A stretch of 64,000 nt of DNA. It comes from Parvularculaceae bacterium (GTDB lineage: Bacteria > Pseudomonadota > Alphaproteobacteria > Caulobacterales > Parvularculaceae). Positions within the stretch are counted from its first letter, which is position 1, and the number at the start of each line of letters is the position of its first letter. The position numbers and the translations under genes are program-made. The stretch covers positions 72,426 to 136,425 of the forward strand of contig JAGRDS010000002.1 of NCBI GenBank assembly GCA_020446945.1, read 5' to 3'. Positions 8,885 through 17,024 of the stretch are shown here, one piece after another. The notes beneath the pieces were generated by a model. That model was not told the DNA's origin and did not search any database. It worked only from the letters and a program-made list of their open reading frames with translations.

Positions 8885-11275
8885 ATGTCTGAGCAGCAAA
8901 CCTACGCCGTATTACCGCTTCGCGACATTGTCGTGTTCCCGACGATGGTCATCCCGCTGTTTGTCGGGCGCGATAAATCAGTGCGCGCGCTCGAACATGT
9001 AATGGAGAATGACAAGAAGATTCTGCTCGTCGCCCAGAAAGACGCCAGCGATAACGATCCGAAAGCAGACGGGATCTACTCGATAGGCGTTATCGCCTCG
9101 GTGCTGCAACTTTTGAAATTGCCGGACGGCACTGTGAAAGTGCTGGTTGAGGGCGAAGAGCGCGCGAAGGTCGAGCGCTTCACAAAGACGGACGATTATT
9201 TCGAGGCTGAGGCGACGACGCCGCCGGAAATCGAGGGCGAAGACGCAGAGACGGATGCGCTTGCGCGATCGGTCGTCTCGCAGTTTGAATCCTACGGCAA
9301 GCTGAACAAGCGCGTGCCGCCGGAAGTAATCGTTTCGATCAATTCGATCGAAGACCCGGCGCAGCTTGCCGATACGGTCGCATCTCATCTGAATATAAAG
9401 ATTTCCGAAAAGCAGGAGCTTTTGGAAATCTTCGATATTAGCGACCGGCTTGAGCGCGTTTATGCGTTGATGGAGGGCGAAATGAGCGTCCTCCAGGTCG
9501 AGAAGAAAATTCGCAACCGCGTAAAGCGGCAGATGGAGAAGACGCAGCGCGAATACTATCTCAACGAACAAATGAAGGCGATCCAGAAGGAGCTTGGCGA
9601 GGGCGATGATTCGCGCGATGAAGTCGCGGAAATCGAAGATCGCATCAAGAAAACCAAACTCTCGAAAGAAGCGCGGTCGAAGGCCGACGCCGAAGTGAAA
9701 AAACTCCGGCAAATGTCGCCGATGTCGGCTGAATCGACTGTCGTAAGGAATTATCTCGACTGGCTGCTTTCAATCCCGTGGAGCAACAAGTCGAAGATCA
9801 AGCAGGATCTCGATAAGGCGCAAGCGATACTCGACGCCGACCATTACGGCCTCGACAAGGTCAAGGAGCGTATTCTCGAATATCTCGCCGTGCAAAAGCG
9901 GATGGGAACGCTCAAAGGCCCGATACTGTGCCTCGTCGGCCCGCCGGGCGTCGGCAAGACATCGCTCGGCAAGTCGATTGCGCAAGCGACGGGGCGCGAG
10001 TTTGTTCGCGTATCTCTCGGCGGCGTGCGGGACGAAGCCGAAATCCGGGGCCATCGGCGCACCTATATCGGCTCGATGCCCGGCAAGATCGTTCAATCCA
10101 TGAAAAAGGCGAAGAAATCGAATCCGCTCTTCCTGCTCGATGAAATCGACAAGATGGGTCAGGATTTTCGCGGCGACCCCTCATCGGCGCTGCTTGAAGT
10201 TCTGGATCCTGAGCAGAATTCGACATTCAACGATCACTATCTGGAAGTTGATTACGATTTATCCGACGTGCTTTTCATTACAACGGCGAACAGTCTTAAC
10301 ATGCCGCAGCCGCTGCTCGACCGCATGGAGATCATTCGCATTCCAGGGTACACGGAGGATGAAAAGCGTGAAATCGCGCGCCGTCACCTGATACCGAAGC
10401 TGATGAAGGATCACGGGCTCAAGGCGTCCGAATGGAAACTGACCGACGACGGCCTTATGGAGCTGATCCGGCGCTATACGCGCGAGGCCGGCGTCAGGAA
10501 CCTTGAGCGCGAGCTTGCGCGCCTGGCGCGAAAAGCCGTTCGCGAACTCGAAACAGGCAAGGCCAAAAAGGTTGAAGTCAGGCTTGAAAATATCGCCGAT
10601 TACGCCGGCGTGCCGAAATTTCGCTACGGCGAAATTGACGGGGAAGATCGCGTCGGCGTCGTCACGGGGCTGGCCTGGACGTCCGTCGGCGGCGATATTT
10701 TGACGATCGAAGCCGTCAAGATGCAGGGCAAGGGGCGCATGACCCCGACCGGCAATCTGAAAGAGGTGATGAAGGAATCAGTATCGGCCGCCTCTTCCTA
10801 TGTTCGAAGCCGCGCGACGGATTACGGCATCGAACCGCCAGTATTCGAACGCACGGACATTCATATCCACGTCCCCGAAGGCGCAACGCCGAAGGACGGG
10901 CCGTCCGCCGGCGTCGCCATGGCGACGGCGATCGTCTCGGTGCTGACGGGCGTGCCGGTACACAAGGACATTGCGATGACCGGCGAAATCTCGCTTCGCG
11001 GGCGCGTCTTGGCGATCGGCGGATTGAAAGAAAAGCTGCTCGCAGCGCTCAGGGCCGGCATCAAGACCGTCCTGATCCCGCAGGAGAATGAAAAGGATCT
11101 CGCCGAGATTCCGGACAACGTAAAAGAGGGGCTGAAGATCATTCCGGTCAGCCAGGTCGATGAGGCGCTGGCGCACGCGCTCACGCAGAAATTGACCCCG
11201 ATCGAATGGACGGAAAAAGTCGCGCCGCCCCCCGCCGCCGATGTCGAAGGCGGCGAGAATGTCGTGACCCATTGA
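8885..11275 (+). CDS. lon: ATP-dependent Lon protease (LonA)
   Basis: Hexameric AAA+ protease that degrades misfolded and regulatory proteins. In alphaproteobacteria it also removes cell-cycle factors. The 796-residue product has the LON substrate-binding domain (opening YAVLPLRDIVVFPTMVIPLF), a coiled-coil linker, Walker A GPPGVGKT at 352-359, and the C-terminal Ser-Lys dyad: Ser674 in PKDGPSAGV and Lys717 in GGLKEKLLAAL. The ATG at 8885 follows AAGGAAGCC. An upstream GTG at 8843 adds 14 residues unlike the family. It lies downstream of clpX and is separated from hupB by two small genes. Confidence 0.98.
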   Translation: MSEQQTYAVLPLRDIVVFPTMVIPLFVGRDKSVRALEHVMENDKKILLVAQKDASDNDPKADGIYSIGVIASVLQLLKLPDGTVKVLVEGEERAKVERFTKTDDYFEAEATTPPEIEGEDAETDALARSVVSQFESYGKLNKRVPPEVIVSINSIEDPAQLADTVASHLNIKISEKQELLEIFDISDRLERVYALMEGEMSVLQVEKKIRNRVKRQMEKTQREYYLNEQMKAIQKELGEGDDSRDEVAEIEDRIKKTKLSKEARSKADAEVKKLRQMSPMSAESTVVRNYLDWLLSIPWSNKSKIKQDLDKAQAILDADHYGLDKVKERILEYLAVQKRMGTLKGPILCLVGPPGVGKTSLGKSIAQATGREFVRVSLGGVRDEAEIRGHRRTYIGSMPGKIVQSMKKAKKSNPLFLLDEIDKMGQDFRGDPSSALLEVLDPEQNSTFNDHYLEVDYDLSDVLFITTANSLNMPQPLLDRMEIIRIPGYTEDEKREIARRHLIPKLMKDHGLKASEWKLTDDGLMELIRRYTREAGVRNLERELARLARKAVRELETGKAKKVEVRLENIADYAGVPKFRYGEIDGEDRVGVVTGLAWTSVGGDILTIEAVKMQGKGRMTPTGNLKEVMKESVSAASSYVRSRATDYGIEPPVFERTDIHIHVPEGATPKDGPSAGVAMATAIVSVLTGVPVHKDIAMTGEISLRGRVLAIGGLKEKLLAALRAGIKTVLIPQENEKDLAEIPDNVKEGLKIIPVSQVDEALAHALTQKLTPIEWTEKVAPPPAADVEGGENVVTH

Positions 11276-11320
11276 AGCGCCGCCGGGGCGCGGCCGGCGC
11301 ACCTGCCGGCCCCCCGGCCC

Positions 11321-11355
11321 AAAAAAAACGCGGCGCCGGGGCGCCGCGCTTTTTC
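11321..11355 (+). terminator. Strong terminator after lon, probably bidirectional
   Basis: An eight-base A-run, then CGCGGCGCC-GG-GGCGCCGCG, then CTTTTT. The flanking A and T runs let it work in both directions, so it can also end the small minus-strand gene at 11375-11512. Confidence 0.85.
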
Positions 11356-11374
11356 GTTGAATTTTGCGTGCGTT

Positions 11375-11512
11375 TCAGCCGACTGTCGCAATCGCCATGG
11401 GAACCGCTATTGCGATCGCACCGATCGCCATGGCGAGATAGAGCATCCCGCGCAGGACGCCGTCAAAACCGGAGCTGTGATGTCCGGCGTGAGGACGAGA
11501 GATTGTAGCCAT
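11375..11512 (-). CDS. 45-residue predicted single-pass membrane microprotein
   Basis: Not recognised. The product opens MATISRPHAGHHSSGFDG, a His-rich polar head of 18 residues. It continues with one hydrophobic segment of about 22 residues rich in Ala, Ile and Met, and ends in TVG. This suggests one transmembrane helix with a short C-terminus. The ATG at 11512 is preceded by AAGGAG at a spacing of six, an excellent ribosome site. The stop is 20 bases from the bidirectional terminator. It is convergent with lon and divergent from the chorismate mutase gene. Calling it a gene rests on the ribosome site, composition and terminator. Function is unknown; small proteins of this build often modulate a larger membrane complex. 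Confidence 0.6.
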   Translation of the reverse strand: MATISRPHAGHHSSGFDGVLRGMLYLAMAIGAIAIAVPMAIATVG

Positions 11513-11565
11513 AATTCAACTCCTTATACTCAACTGGATTGCCGCTCGCCGGCTTGCCGCCTTTA

Positions 11566-11605
11566 GTGTCATCCATCTGAGACAAAAATGTCATTGAAGT
11601 GTCAT
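11566..11605 (+). promoter_or_regulatory. Pho-box-like array of four 11-bp-spaced repeats
   Basis: GTGTCAT at 11566, CTGAGAC at 11577, ATGTCAT at 11588 and GTGTCAT at 11599 are exactly 11 bp apart. Three match the PhoB half-site CTGTCAT at six of seven positions; the second copy is degenerate. A -10-like TAAAAT follows at 11613-11618. Orientation points to the chorismate mutase gene at 11763. The start of the small minus-strand gene is 54 bp away on the other side. Confidence 0.55.
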
Positions 11606-11607
11606 AT

Positions 11608-11624
11608 AGCGCATAAAATGCGCT
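11608..11624. promoter_or_regulatory. Perfect 17-bp palindrome, possible operator
   Basis: AGCGCAT-AAA-ATGCGCT has perfect 7-bp arms and overlaps the presumed -10 element next to the Pho-like array. A repressor site is the simplest reading. No binding protein can be named. Confidence 0.4.
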
Positions 11625-11762
11625 GGCGCAAGGGGTGCGCATGGGGAAAGCAGGATTTTCTTTGCCGCCTCAGCAGGTTAACAAATCCTTTATCGGCCAG
11701 GGGCGCTTTGCCCCACCGCGCGGACCTTTCGCGGCGGCGCCCGAGCGCCTAGAGAGGTCTTT

Positions 11763-12107
11763 ATGGAGCCGACGAAACCCGCCGAAACGAACGCCGAAAA
11801 CTGCGTATCGATGGATGAAGTGCGAATAGAGATCGATCGAATCGATCGGGCCCTCGTGCGCCTGATCGCCGAACGCCAAGGCTATATAGAGGCCGCCGCG
11901 CGCATCAAGGAGCGCGAAAACGAAGTCCGGCTCGAATGGCGAATCGAAGACGTTGTGGAAAAAGTTCTCGCGGCCGCGGAACGAGAAGGGCTTTCAAAAC
12001 GAATCGCCGAACCTGTTTGGCGCGAGTTGATCGAACGCTGTATCGAACATGAACATGAATGCTGGCGCGGAATGCGTGCGCCGCACAAAAGCAAGAAAGC
12101 GTCCTGA
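11763..12107 (+). CDS. Chorismate mutase, AroQ type
   Basis: Predicted to convert chorismate to prephenate for phenylalanine and tyrosine synthesis. The 114-residue all-alpha product carries the AroQ pattern MDEVRIEIDRIDRALVRLIAERQGYIEAAARIKE, with the conserved Arg, Asp, Arg and Lys positions of the first helix, then RIEDVVEKVL and a C-terminal PVWRELIERCIEHEHECW segment. This is the usual size for a stand-alone AroQ or PchB-like mutase. The ATG at 11763 follows GAGAGGTC. It lies between lon and hupB downstream of the Pho-like array. An isochorismate-pyruvate lyase role is possible but less likely without salicylate genes nearby. Confidence 0.82.
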   Translation: MEPTKPAETNAENCVSMDEVRIEIDRIDRALVRLIAERQGYIEAAARIKERENEVRLEWRIEDVVEKVLAAAEREGLSKRIAEPVWRELIERCIEHEHECWRGMRAPHKSKKAS

Positions 12108-12245
12108 ACCGCTCCGCTTCCCTCCGAATCTCCCTAAAACCCGTTCGCTTAAAGACCTTTTCCTTTGCCAGAGAGGTCGGGGAGCGCGATAATCCGGGTC
12201 AGAAGTATTCACGATTATTCGCGACGAAACAGAAAGGACGAGCGA

Positions 12246-12518
12246 ATGAATAAGAATGAATTTATCGATCGCGTTGCCGATCTTTCGAATATGAGCAAGG
12301 CGGACGCGACGCGCGCGGTCGACGCTGTGTTCGATGCGATCACATCGGCGCTTAAAAAGGGCGACGATGTTCGCCTTGTCGGATTCGGCACGTTTTCGGC
12401 CGCAAAGCGCAAAGCGCGGGAAGGGCGCAATCCGCGCACCGGCGAGACGATCCAGATCCCGGCTTCGACGCAGCCCAAATTTACGGCCGGAAAAGGCCTG
12501 AAAGACGCGCTCAATTAA
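12246..12518 (+). CDS. hupB: DNA-binding protein HU
   Basis: Nucleoid protein that bends DNA without sequence specificity as a dimer. The 90-residue product opens MNKNEFIDRVADLSNMSKAD and carries the beta-arm signature GRNPRTGETIQIPAS. It is full length. The ATG at 12246 follows AAAGGA. Placement after lon is typical of alphaproteobacteria. Confidence 0.97.
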   Translation: MNKNEFIDRVADLSNMSKADATRAVDAVFDAITSALKKGDDVRLVGFGTFSAAKRKAREGRNPRTGETIQIPASTQPKFTAGKGLKDALN

Positions 12519-12533
12519 TTCATATTCGTCGCG

Positions 12534-12560
12534 GCCCGCGGGGTATTGCACCCTGCGGGC
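12534..12560 (+). terminator. Hairpin after hupB
   Basis: GCCCGCGGGGT and ACCCTGCGGGC pair over 11 bp (one G-T wobble) around a five-base loop, 16 bases past the HU stop codon. No T-run follows. Confidence 0.5.
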
Positions 12561-12618
12561 GCCGCGCGCGCGCCTTCTTGTTCCTTGCGCGCCGACGCGC
12601 TACGAAGCCGCCGATACC

Positions 12619-12694
12619 GGGCGGTTAGCTCAGCTGGCAGAGCGGCTGGTTTACACCCAGTAGGTCGGCGGTTCGATCCCGTCACCGCCCACCA
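12619..12694 (+). tRNA. tRNA-Val (anticodon UAC)
   Basis: A 76-nt tRNA with acceptor GGGCGGT/ACCGCCC, encoded ACCA end, D-arm GCTCAGCTGGCAGAGC, anticodon loop TTTACAC (anticodon UAC, GUA codons) and T-arm GGCGG-TTCGATC-CCGTC. It is followed at once by the AT-richer metal gene pair, a common arrangement at tRNA-linked insertions. Confidence 0.97.
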
Positions 12695-12804
12695 TTGTTT
12701 TCAATTGCTTGCGCGCGTTTCGATTTTGCAGCCCGGCGACGATTTCTGGCGCGGTTTGCAGTTTCCGTTTTTTGTTCTGTGCGAATTTTTATAGTTGGCG
12801 GAAT

Positions 12805-13008
12805 TCAAGAACAGCAATTGTCGCCCGCCTGAATCGGCGGGCAAGCTACATCGCCATAAGAACAATAGACGCAGCAATCACCCGGCTTTGGCTTCAAGAC
12901 GGCGCCGCATCCGCCGCAATCATAGAAATATTGACAGGCGTCGACGGGCATCGTGTCCTTTGATGTATTCCCGCACACCGGGCAGGTCAGTGTGCTTTCC
13001 CTGACAAT
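12805..13008 (-). CDS. GDCCVxC-domain protein (cysteine form)
   Basis: The product has about 67 residues and ten cysteines: CPVCG near the N-terminus, DACQYFYDCGGCGAVLKPKPGDCC with the name-giving GDCCVYC motif, then CPPIQ and a terminal CC. The family is known from genes linked to mercury transport and includes selenocysteine members; this copy has only Cys codons. A metal- or thiol-binding role is inferred. The start is unclear. The frame has no ATG, GTG or TTG between the MerT stop and the first CxxC. The best fit to family length is ATT at 13008, two bases after AGGGGGG. An ATG inside the domain would lose the first CxxC. It follows the MerT-like gene by 11 bases. Confidence 0.72.
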   Translation of the reverse strand: MVRESTLTCPVCGNTSKDTMPVDACQYFYDCGGCGAVLKPKPGDCCVYCSYGDVACPPIQAGDNCCS

Positions 13009-13019
13009 TTCCCCCCTAA

Positions 13020-13364
13020 CTATTTCGTCAGCCAACGAAGTAACTCCCCTTCGTGATATGGAAGGACAAACGCTAAAATTACCAGGATAGTACCGACCGC
13101 CAAAAAGATAATTAAGCGTCGGTTTGCGCGGCGATGCCGGAAAGCAAAGAATACCGCCCCAACAATTAGAGCCAATGACGCCCATTGAAACCAAGCCTGG
13201 TAACGCGCGAAAAATGCAAGATTTCCCAGCAAAGCCGAACTAACGCCGAGATTGACAAGTATGAATGGCAGGACACAGCAAGACGCGCCGATGAAAGAAA
13301 GCGCCCCCGCAAAAATGCCGCCACCCGCGAGCCATCCTTCGAATTTGTTCTGTTTTTCAGCCAT
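13020..13364 (-). CDS. merT: MerT-like mercuric ion transport membrane protein
   Basis: The 114-residue product has three predicted membrane segments: AGGGIFAGALSFIGASCCVLP, a middle helix WFQWASLALIVGAVFF, and a final IIFLAVGTILVILAFVLPY. The Cys-Cys pair GASCCVLPF in helix 1 is the MerT hallmark for moving Hg(II) across the inner membrane. The second cysteine pair of classical MerT is absent from the cytoplasmic loop. No merR, merP or merA is in the window. The gene is translationally close to the GDCCVxC gene, and base composition is visibly more AT-rich than in the flanks. It may serve another soft metal. Confidence 0.8.
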   Translation of the reverse strand: MAEKQNKFEGWLAGGGIFAGALSFIGASCCVLPFILVNLGVSSALLGNLAFFARYQAWFQWASLALIVGAVFFAFRHRRANRRLIIFLAVGTILVILAFVLPYHEGELLRWLTK

Positions 13365-13538
13365 ATTGTCTTGATTATACCCACTTTGGCAGTGGAGAGA
13401 TTATTGTCCCAATCACTTTTCGGTTATCGCCGCAATCGCCGCGGCGCGGTCTGCACAATAGCCGCTCATCTTCTTCAAGGTAGCGCGGGTCCAGTCGAAG
13501 TTATCGCAAATCAATTCACTCTGAAGTCGTCGATCGGT

Positions 13539-14078
13539 TCATTTCTTCTTGTAAATTTCTTCGCCGGCGCCGCCGTCATTTTCGACTTCTCTCGCCATGA
13601 CGAATAGAAGATCGGAGAGGCGGTTGATGAATGGAACGCAGGCGTTTCGTTTTCCGTCCGGCAAAAGCGCGAGCGTGCGCTCGGCGCGGCGCGCGACGAC
13701 CCGCGCGAAGTGAACGCGGCATCCGGCTTCGGTCAGTCCGGGATAAATAAAATCCTTGAGAGCCGGCAGGCCGGCCTCAATCTCGTCTATCAGCTTTTCA
13801 AGCCGGTCTACGGCGCCCGCTTCAAGCTGAAATCGTTCATGCGGTTCGTCGCCGGCGAAACTGACTACGGCGCTCAGCTGATAAAGCTGCTTTTGAATTT
13901 CTTTCAGCGCGTCGCCGCGCGCCGGGTGCGCAAGGCGCGCAAAGCCGATCGCAACGGATAATTCATCGAGATCGCCGACTGCGGCGATATGCGCATCCGA
14001 CTTGCTCACCCGTTCGCCGGACAACATCGACGTTTGGCCGGCATCGCCCTTTTTTGTGTATACTTTTACGTCGCCCAT
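13539..14078 (-). CDS. Cob(I)alamin adenosyltransferase, PduO type
   Basis: Transfers the 5'-deoxyadenosyl group of ATP to cob(I)alamin to make coenzyme B12. The 179-residue product has the ATP-binding opening YTKKGDAGQTSMLSG (residues 7-21), RRAERTL in the middle and NRLSDLLFVMAREVE near the C-terminus, all features of the trimeric PduO/MMAB family. The adenosylcobalamin-dependent mutase icmF lies 3 kb away, so this enzyme most likely supplies its cofactor. The 33-bp gap to the LysR gene on the same strand suggests cotranscription. Confidence 0.93.
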   Translation of the reverse strand: MGDVKVYTKKGDAGQTSMLSGERVSKSDAHIAAVGDLDELSVAIGFARLAHPARGDALKEIQKQLYQLSAVVSFAGDEPHERFQLEAGAVDRLEKLIDEIEAGLPALKDFIYPGLTEAGCRVHFARVVARRAERTLALLPDGKRNACVPFINRLSDLLFVMAREVENDGGAGEEIYKKK

Positions 14079-14111
14079 AATGCCTCACTGCGCGTTGGGG
14101 TTCGATACATT

Positions 14112-15008
14112 CTATGCGGCCGGCGGAAATTCCTTGAGCGCCGACTGGAAAACGCGCATCGCCGCAGTCGGCAACCAGCGTTTGCGCACCGCGAAGCCGA
14201 CCGTCAAGGGTTCAAAGAAATCGAAATCCAGAAGCTCAAACCTTTGCTTGAACGTTTTCGTTTGCGAATATTCCGCGCTGACGACGCCTATCGCGTCGCT
14301 TTCGGCGACGATATCGGCGATCAGCGGGAAGTATTCTATAACGTGCATGCGCCGCGCCGCGTCGCCGCCGAATTCGGCGTAAAGCGCACGCAGCTTGTCG
14401 GCGTGCCAGCTCAGTTTGTCCGGTGCGATAAGAGGGTAGGCGGCGATATCGTTTTTTTTGAGACTTGACCTCGCTGCGAGCGGGTGCGTCCTGCGCGCGA
14501 AAAGATAGGTCTTGAGGGCGCCAAGGCGCTCGAAGGCGAAATCTTCAGGGCTTTTCATCGCGACCTCCGGCCCGACCAGGACGTCGATATCGCCGCGGCG
14601 CAGCGCCCGCACGCCGCCATTTACGGTGGTCGCCTCAAGGTGCAATCGCAGATCGGGCCGCGACTGGATCAGTTCCATCACCGCCTTGTTTACGAGGCCC
14701 TGCATCGACGCGGGGCAAACGCCGACCCTGATCAACGTTTCTTCCTGCAACCGGTTGAGGCGCGAATCTTCAGCCAGTTGCTCAAGGTCGGAAATGATCC
14801 GCGCCGCGCGAGAAAGGAAAGCGCGCCCGCGATCCGTTGCAATCACATCGCGCGCACGGCGGTCGAATATCGCATAGCCGGTTTCGCGTTCGATATCGGC
14901 GAGGCTGCGGCTTACCGTCGATTGCGTTAACCCCAACGTTCGAGCGGCGGCGCTGATCGATCCGCAGCGATCGACGATGACGACGTGTTTGAGTTTGGCC
15001 GCGTTCAT
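14112..15008 (-). CDS. LysR family transcriptional regulator
   Basis: The 298-residue product has an N-terminal winged helix-turn-helix (SISAAARTLGLTQSTVSRSLADIERETGYAIFDRR) and a periplasmic-binding-like effector domain. The usual ATG is at 15008; a TTG at 15020 would add four residues. It is divergent from the acyl-CoA dehydrogenase-icmF operon, the usual arrangement for a LysR protein and its target. The shared intergenic region holds two copies of CTTATTATGCA. The ligand is probably an acyl-CoA or acid from the pathway, but this is inference from position. Confidence 0.92.
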   Translation of the reverse strand: MNAAKLKHVVIVDRCGSISAAARTLGLTQSTVSRSLADIERETGYAIFDRRARDVIATDRGRAFLSRAARIISDLEQLAEDSRLNRLQEETLIRVGVCPASMQGLVNKAVMELIQSRPDLRLHLEATTVNGGVRALRRGDIDVLVGPEVAMKSPEDFAFERLGALKTYLFARRTHPLAARSSLKKNDIAAYPLIAPDKLSWHADKLRALYAEFGGDAARRMHVIEYFPLIADIVAESDAIGVVSAEYSQTKTFKQRFELLDFDFFEPLTVGFAVRKRWLPTAAMRVFQSALKEFPPAA

Positions 15009-15048
15009 CTTATTATGCAAAATTCGAATACGATGTGCTTATTATGCA
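15009..15048. promoter_or_regulatory. Direct repeats CTTATTATGCA, likely LysR operator
   Basis: The 11-bp sequence occurs at 15009-15019 and 15038-15048, 29 bp apart (close to three helical turns). The first copy touches the LysR start codon, which fits autoregulation. The remaining 150 bp up to the dehydrogenase start shows no other signal I can support. Confidence 0.5.
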
Positions 15049-15198
15049 TTTGACAAATAGTAATGTCGAGCCCAAAACAATTATGTGTCCGGCGAAAGCC
15101 TGTCGGCGCGCCTTTTCGCTTGAGCGAATTCTTGCGTCTTGAACCGGCGCTTCGCTGGCGCCCCATCTGACCCGTAATTTCCGAGGATATTCGTCGTT

Positions 15199-16989
15199 AT
15201 GAGTGATTACTCCCCGCCGACCGCCGACATGAGTTTCGTCGCTTTAAAGCTCGCCGGCTTCGGTGATATCGCCGGCCTGCCGGGCGGGGAGGATTTGAGC
15301 GAAGAGCTCCTCTCGTCGATTTTCGAAGAGGCGGGAAAATTCGCGGGCGCCGTTCTGGCGCCGCTCAATCGCGTCGGAGACATCCAGGGCTCAAGACTGG
15401 TAGACGGCGCCGTTAAAACGCCAGATGGCTGGCGCGAGGCTTATCGCAGTTTCATCGACAGCGGCTGGAACGCCGTTCCTTTCGATCCGGATTTCGGCGG
15501 GCAGGGATTGCCATGGCTCGTCGCGACGGCGTGTTTCGATCTCTGGCATTCGGCGAACATGGCGTTCGCGCTGTGCCCGATGTTGACGCAGGCGGCGGTA
15601 GAGGCGGTTTCAAAATACGGCTCGCCCGATCAGAAGGCGAAATATCTCGCCAAAATGGTGTCTGGCGAATGGACCGGGACGATGCAGTTGACTGAACCGC
15701 AGGCCGGTTCCGATCTTGCGCGCGTTCGCACGAAGGCCGTCAGGGACGGGGATTGCTACCGGCTGTTCGGACAGAAGATTTTTATCACCTACGGCGATCA
15801 TGACCTTACCGAAAATACGATCCATATGGTGCTGGCGAGGACGCCGGATGCGCCGGAAGGCGTAAAAGGCATTTCGCTTTTCATCGTGCCGAAATTCCTC
15901 GTGAAGGATGATGGAACGCCGGGCGAACGCAATGATGTCCGCTGCGTTTCAATCGAAGAAAAAATGGGAATTCACGCGAGCCCGACCGCAGTCATGCAGT
16001 ACGGTGACCGGGAAGGCGCGATCGGATACCTCGTCGGCGAGGAGAACAAGGGGCTCGCCTACATGTTCACGATGATGAACAGCGCGCGCCTTTCCGTCGG
16101 CCTAGAAGGCGTCGCCATTTGCGAGCGATCCTATCAGAAGGCCGCGTCGTTTGCGCGCGAGCGGATTCAAAGCCGCGACATTTCGGGCGAGTGTCCCGAT
16201 CCTGTTGCGATCATCCGCCATCCGGATGTTCGCCGTATGTTGATGACGATGCGCGCGCTCGGCGAGGCGGGGCGCGCGCTCGCCTATTACGCCGCCGGCA
16301 AGCTCGATCTGTCGCACCGACATCCGGACAAGGCGGCACGCACGGCCGCGCAATCGCGCGTTGATCTTCTGATTCCGATTGTAAAAGGCTGGTGTACGGA
16401 GAACGGCTCCGAAGCGGCGTGGAACGGCGTTCAGATTCATGGCGGCATGGGCTATATTGAAGAAACCGGCGCGGCGCAGTTCATGCGGGACGCGAAAATC
16501 GCGGAGATCTATGAAGGCGCCAACGGCATTCAGGCGAATGACCTGATCGGGCGAAAGATTGCGCGCGACGGTGCGCTCGAAGCGAAAACCATGATCGCCG
16601 AGATGCGCGAATTAGACAGCGCGCTCGCCGACGCCGGCCGCGATTTCGCCGGACTGCGCGCCAATCTCAGCCGCGCAATCGCCTCGCTTGATCGCGCGAC
16701 GGCCTGGCTGCTTGAACATTATCAAAAAGACGTCCGCGACGCCGCCGCCGGCGCCATGCCGTATCTTCGCCTTTGGGGGGTGACCGCCGGCGGCTGGCTT
16801 ATGGCGCGTGCGGCGCTCGCAGCGAAAGAAGGCCTTGAAGCGGGCGACGGCGAGGCGCAGTTCCTGCGCGACAAGATCGTCACGGCGCGCTTTTACGGTG
16901 AGCGTATTTTGCCGCGCGCGGCAACCTATGAAATCGAGACGACAGCCGGCGCCGCCAGCCTGATGGCGATCGCCGACGCCGCAATGTGA
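15199..16989 (+). CDS. Acyl-CoA dehydrogenase with extended C-terminal domain
   Basis: FAD-dependent alpha,beta-desaturation of an acyl-CoA. The 596-residue product belongs to the long subfamily with an extra C-terminal helical domain. Motifs are [13 protein letters not shown] (FAD/substrate loop) and [19 protein letters not shown], which contains the Glu of the catalytic base region; [13 protein letters not shown] precedes it. The gene ends 35 bp before icmF, so both are likely one transcript. A branched or short acyl-CoA linked to the IcmF reaction is the probable substrate. Confidence 0.92.
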   Translation: MSDYSPPTADMSFVALKLAGFGDIAGLPGGEDLSEELLSSIFEEAGKFAGAVLAPLNRVGDIQGSRLVDGAVKTPDGWREAYRSFIDSGWNAVPFDPDFGGQGLPWLVATACFDLWHSANMAFALCPMLTQAAVEAVSKYGSPDQKAKYLAKMVSGEWTGTMQLTEPQAGSDLARVRTKAVRDGDCYRLFGQKIFITYGDHDLTENTIHMVLARTPDAPEGVKGISLFIVPKFLVKDDGTPGERNDVRCVSIEEKMGIHASPTAVMQYGDREGAIGYLVGEENKGLAYMFTMMNSARLSVGLEGVAICERSYQKAASFARERIQSRDISGECPDPVAIIRHPDVRRMLMTMRALGEAGRALAYYAAGKLDLSHRHPDKAARTAAQSRVDLLIPIVKGWCTENGSEAAWNGVQIHGGMGYIEETGAAQFMRDAKIAEIYEGANGIQANDLIGRKIARDGALEAKTMIAEMRELDSALADAGRDFAGLRANLSRAIASLDRATAWLLEHYQKDVRDAAAGAMPYLRLWGVTAGGWLMARAALAAKEGLEAGDGEAQFLRDKIVTARFYGERILPRAATYEIETTAGAASLMAIADAAM

Positions 16990-17024
16990 AGTCCAGTCGG
17001 AAATTCCCTTCAGGGAGTGTTGAA

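Noticed and set aside
13413..13514. 33-codon minus-strand frame between the adenosyltransferase and merT genes
   Set aside because: Protein-like at its C-terminal half but only a TTG start, no ribosome site and no recognised family; could be a gene remnant.
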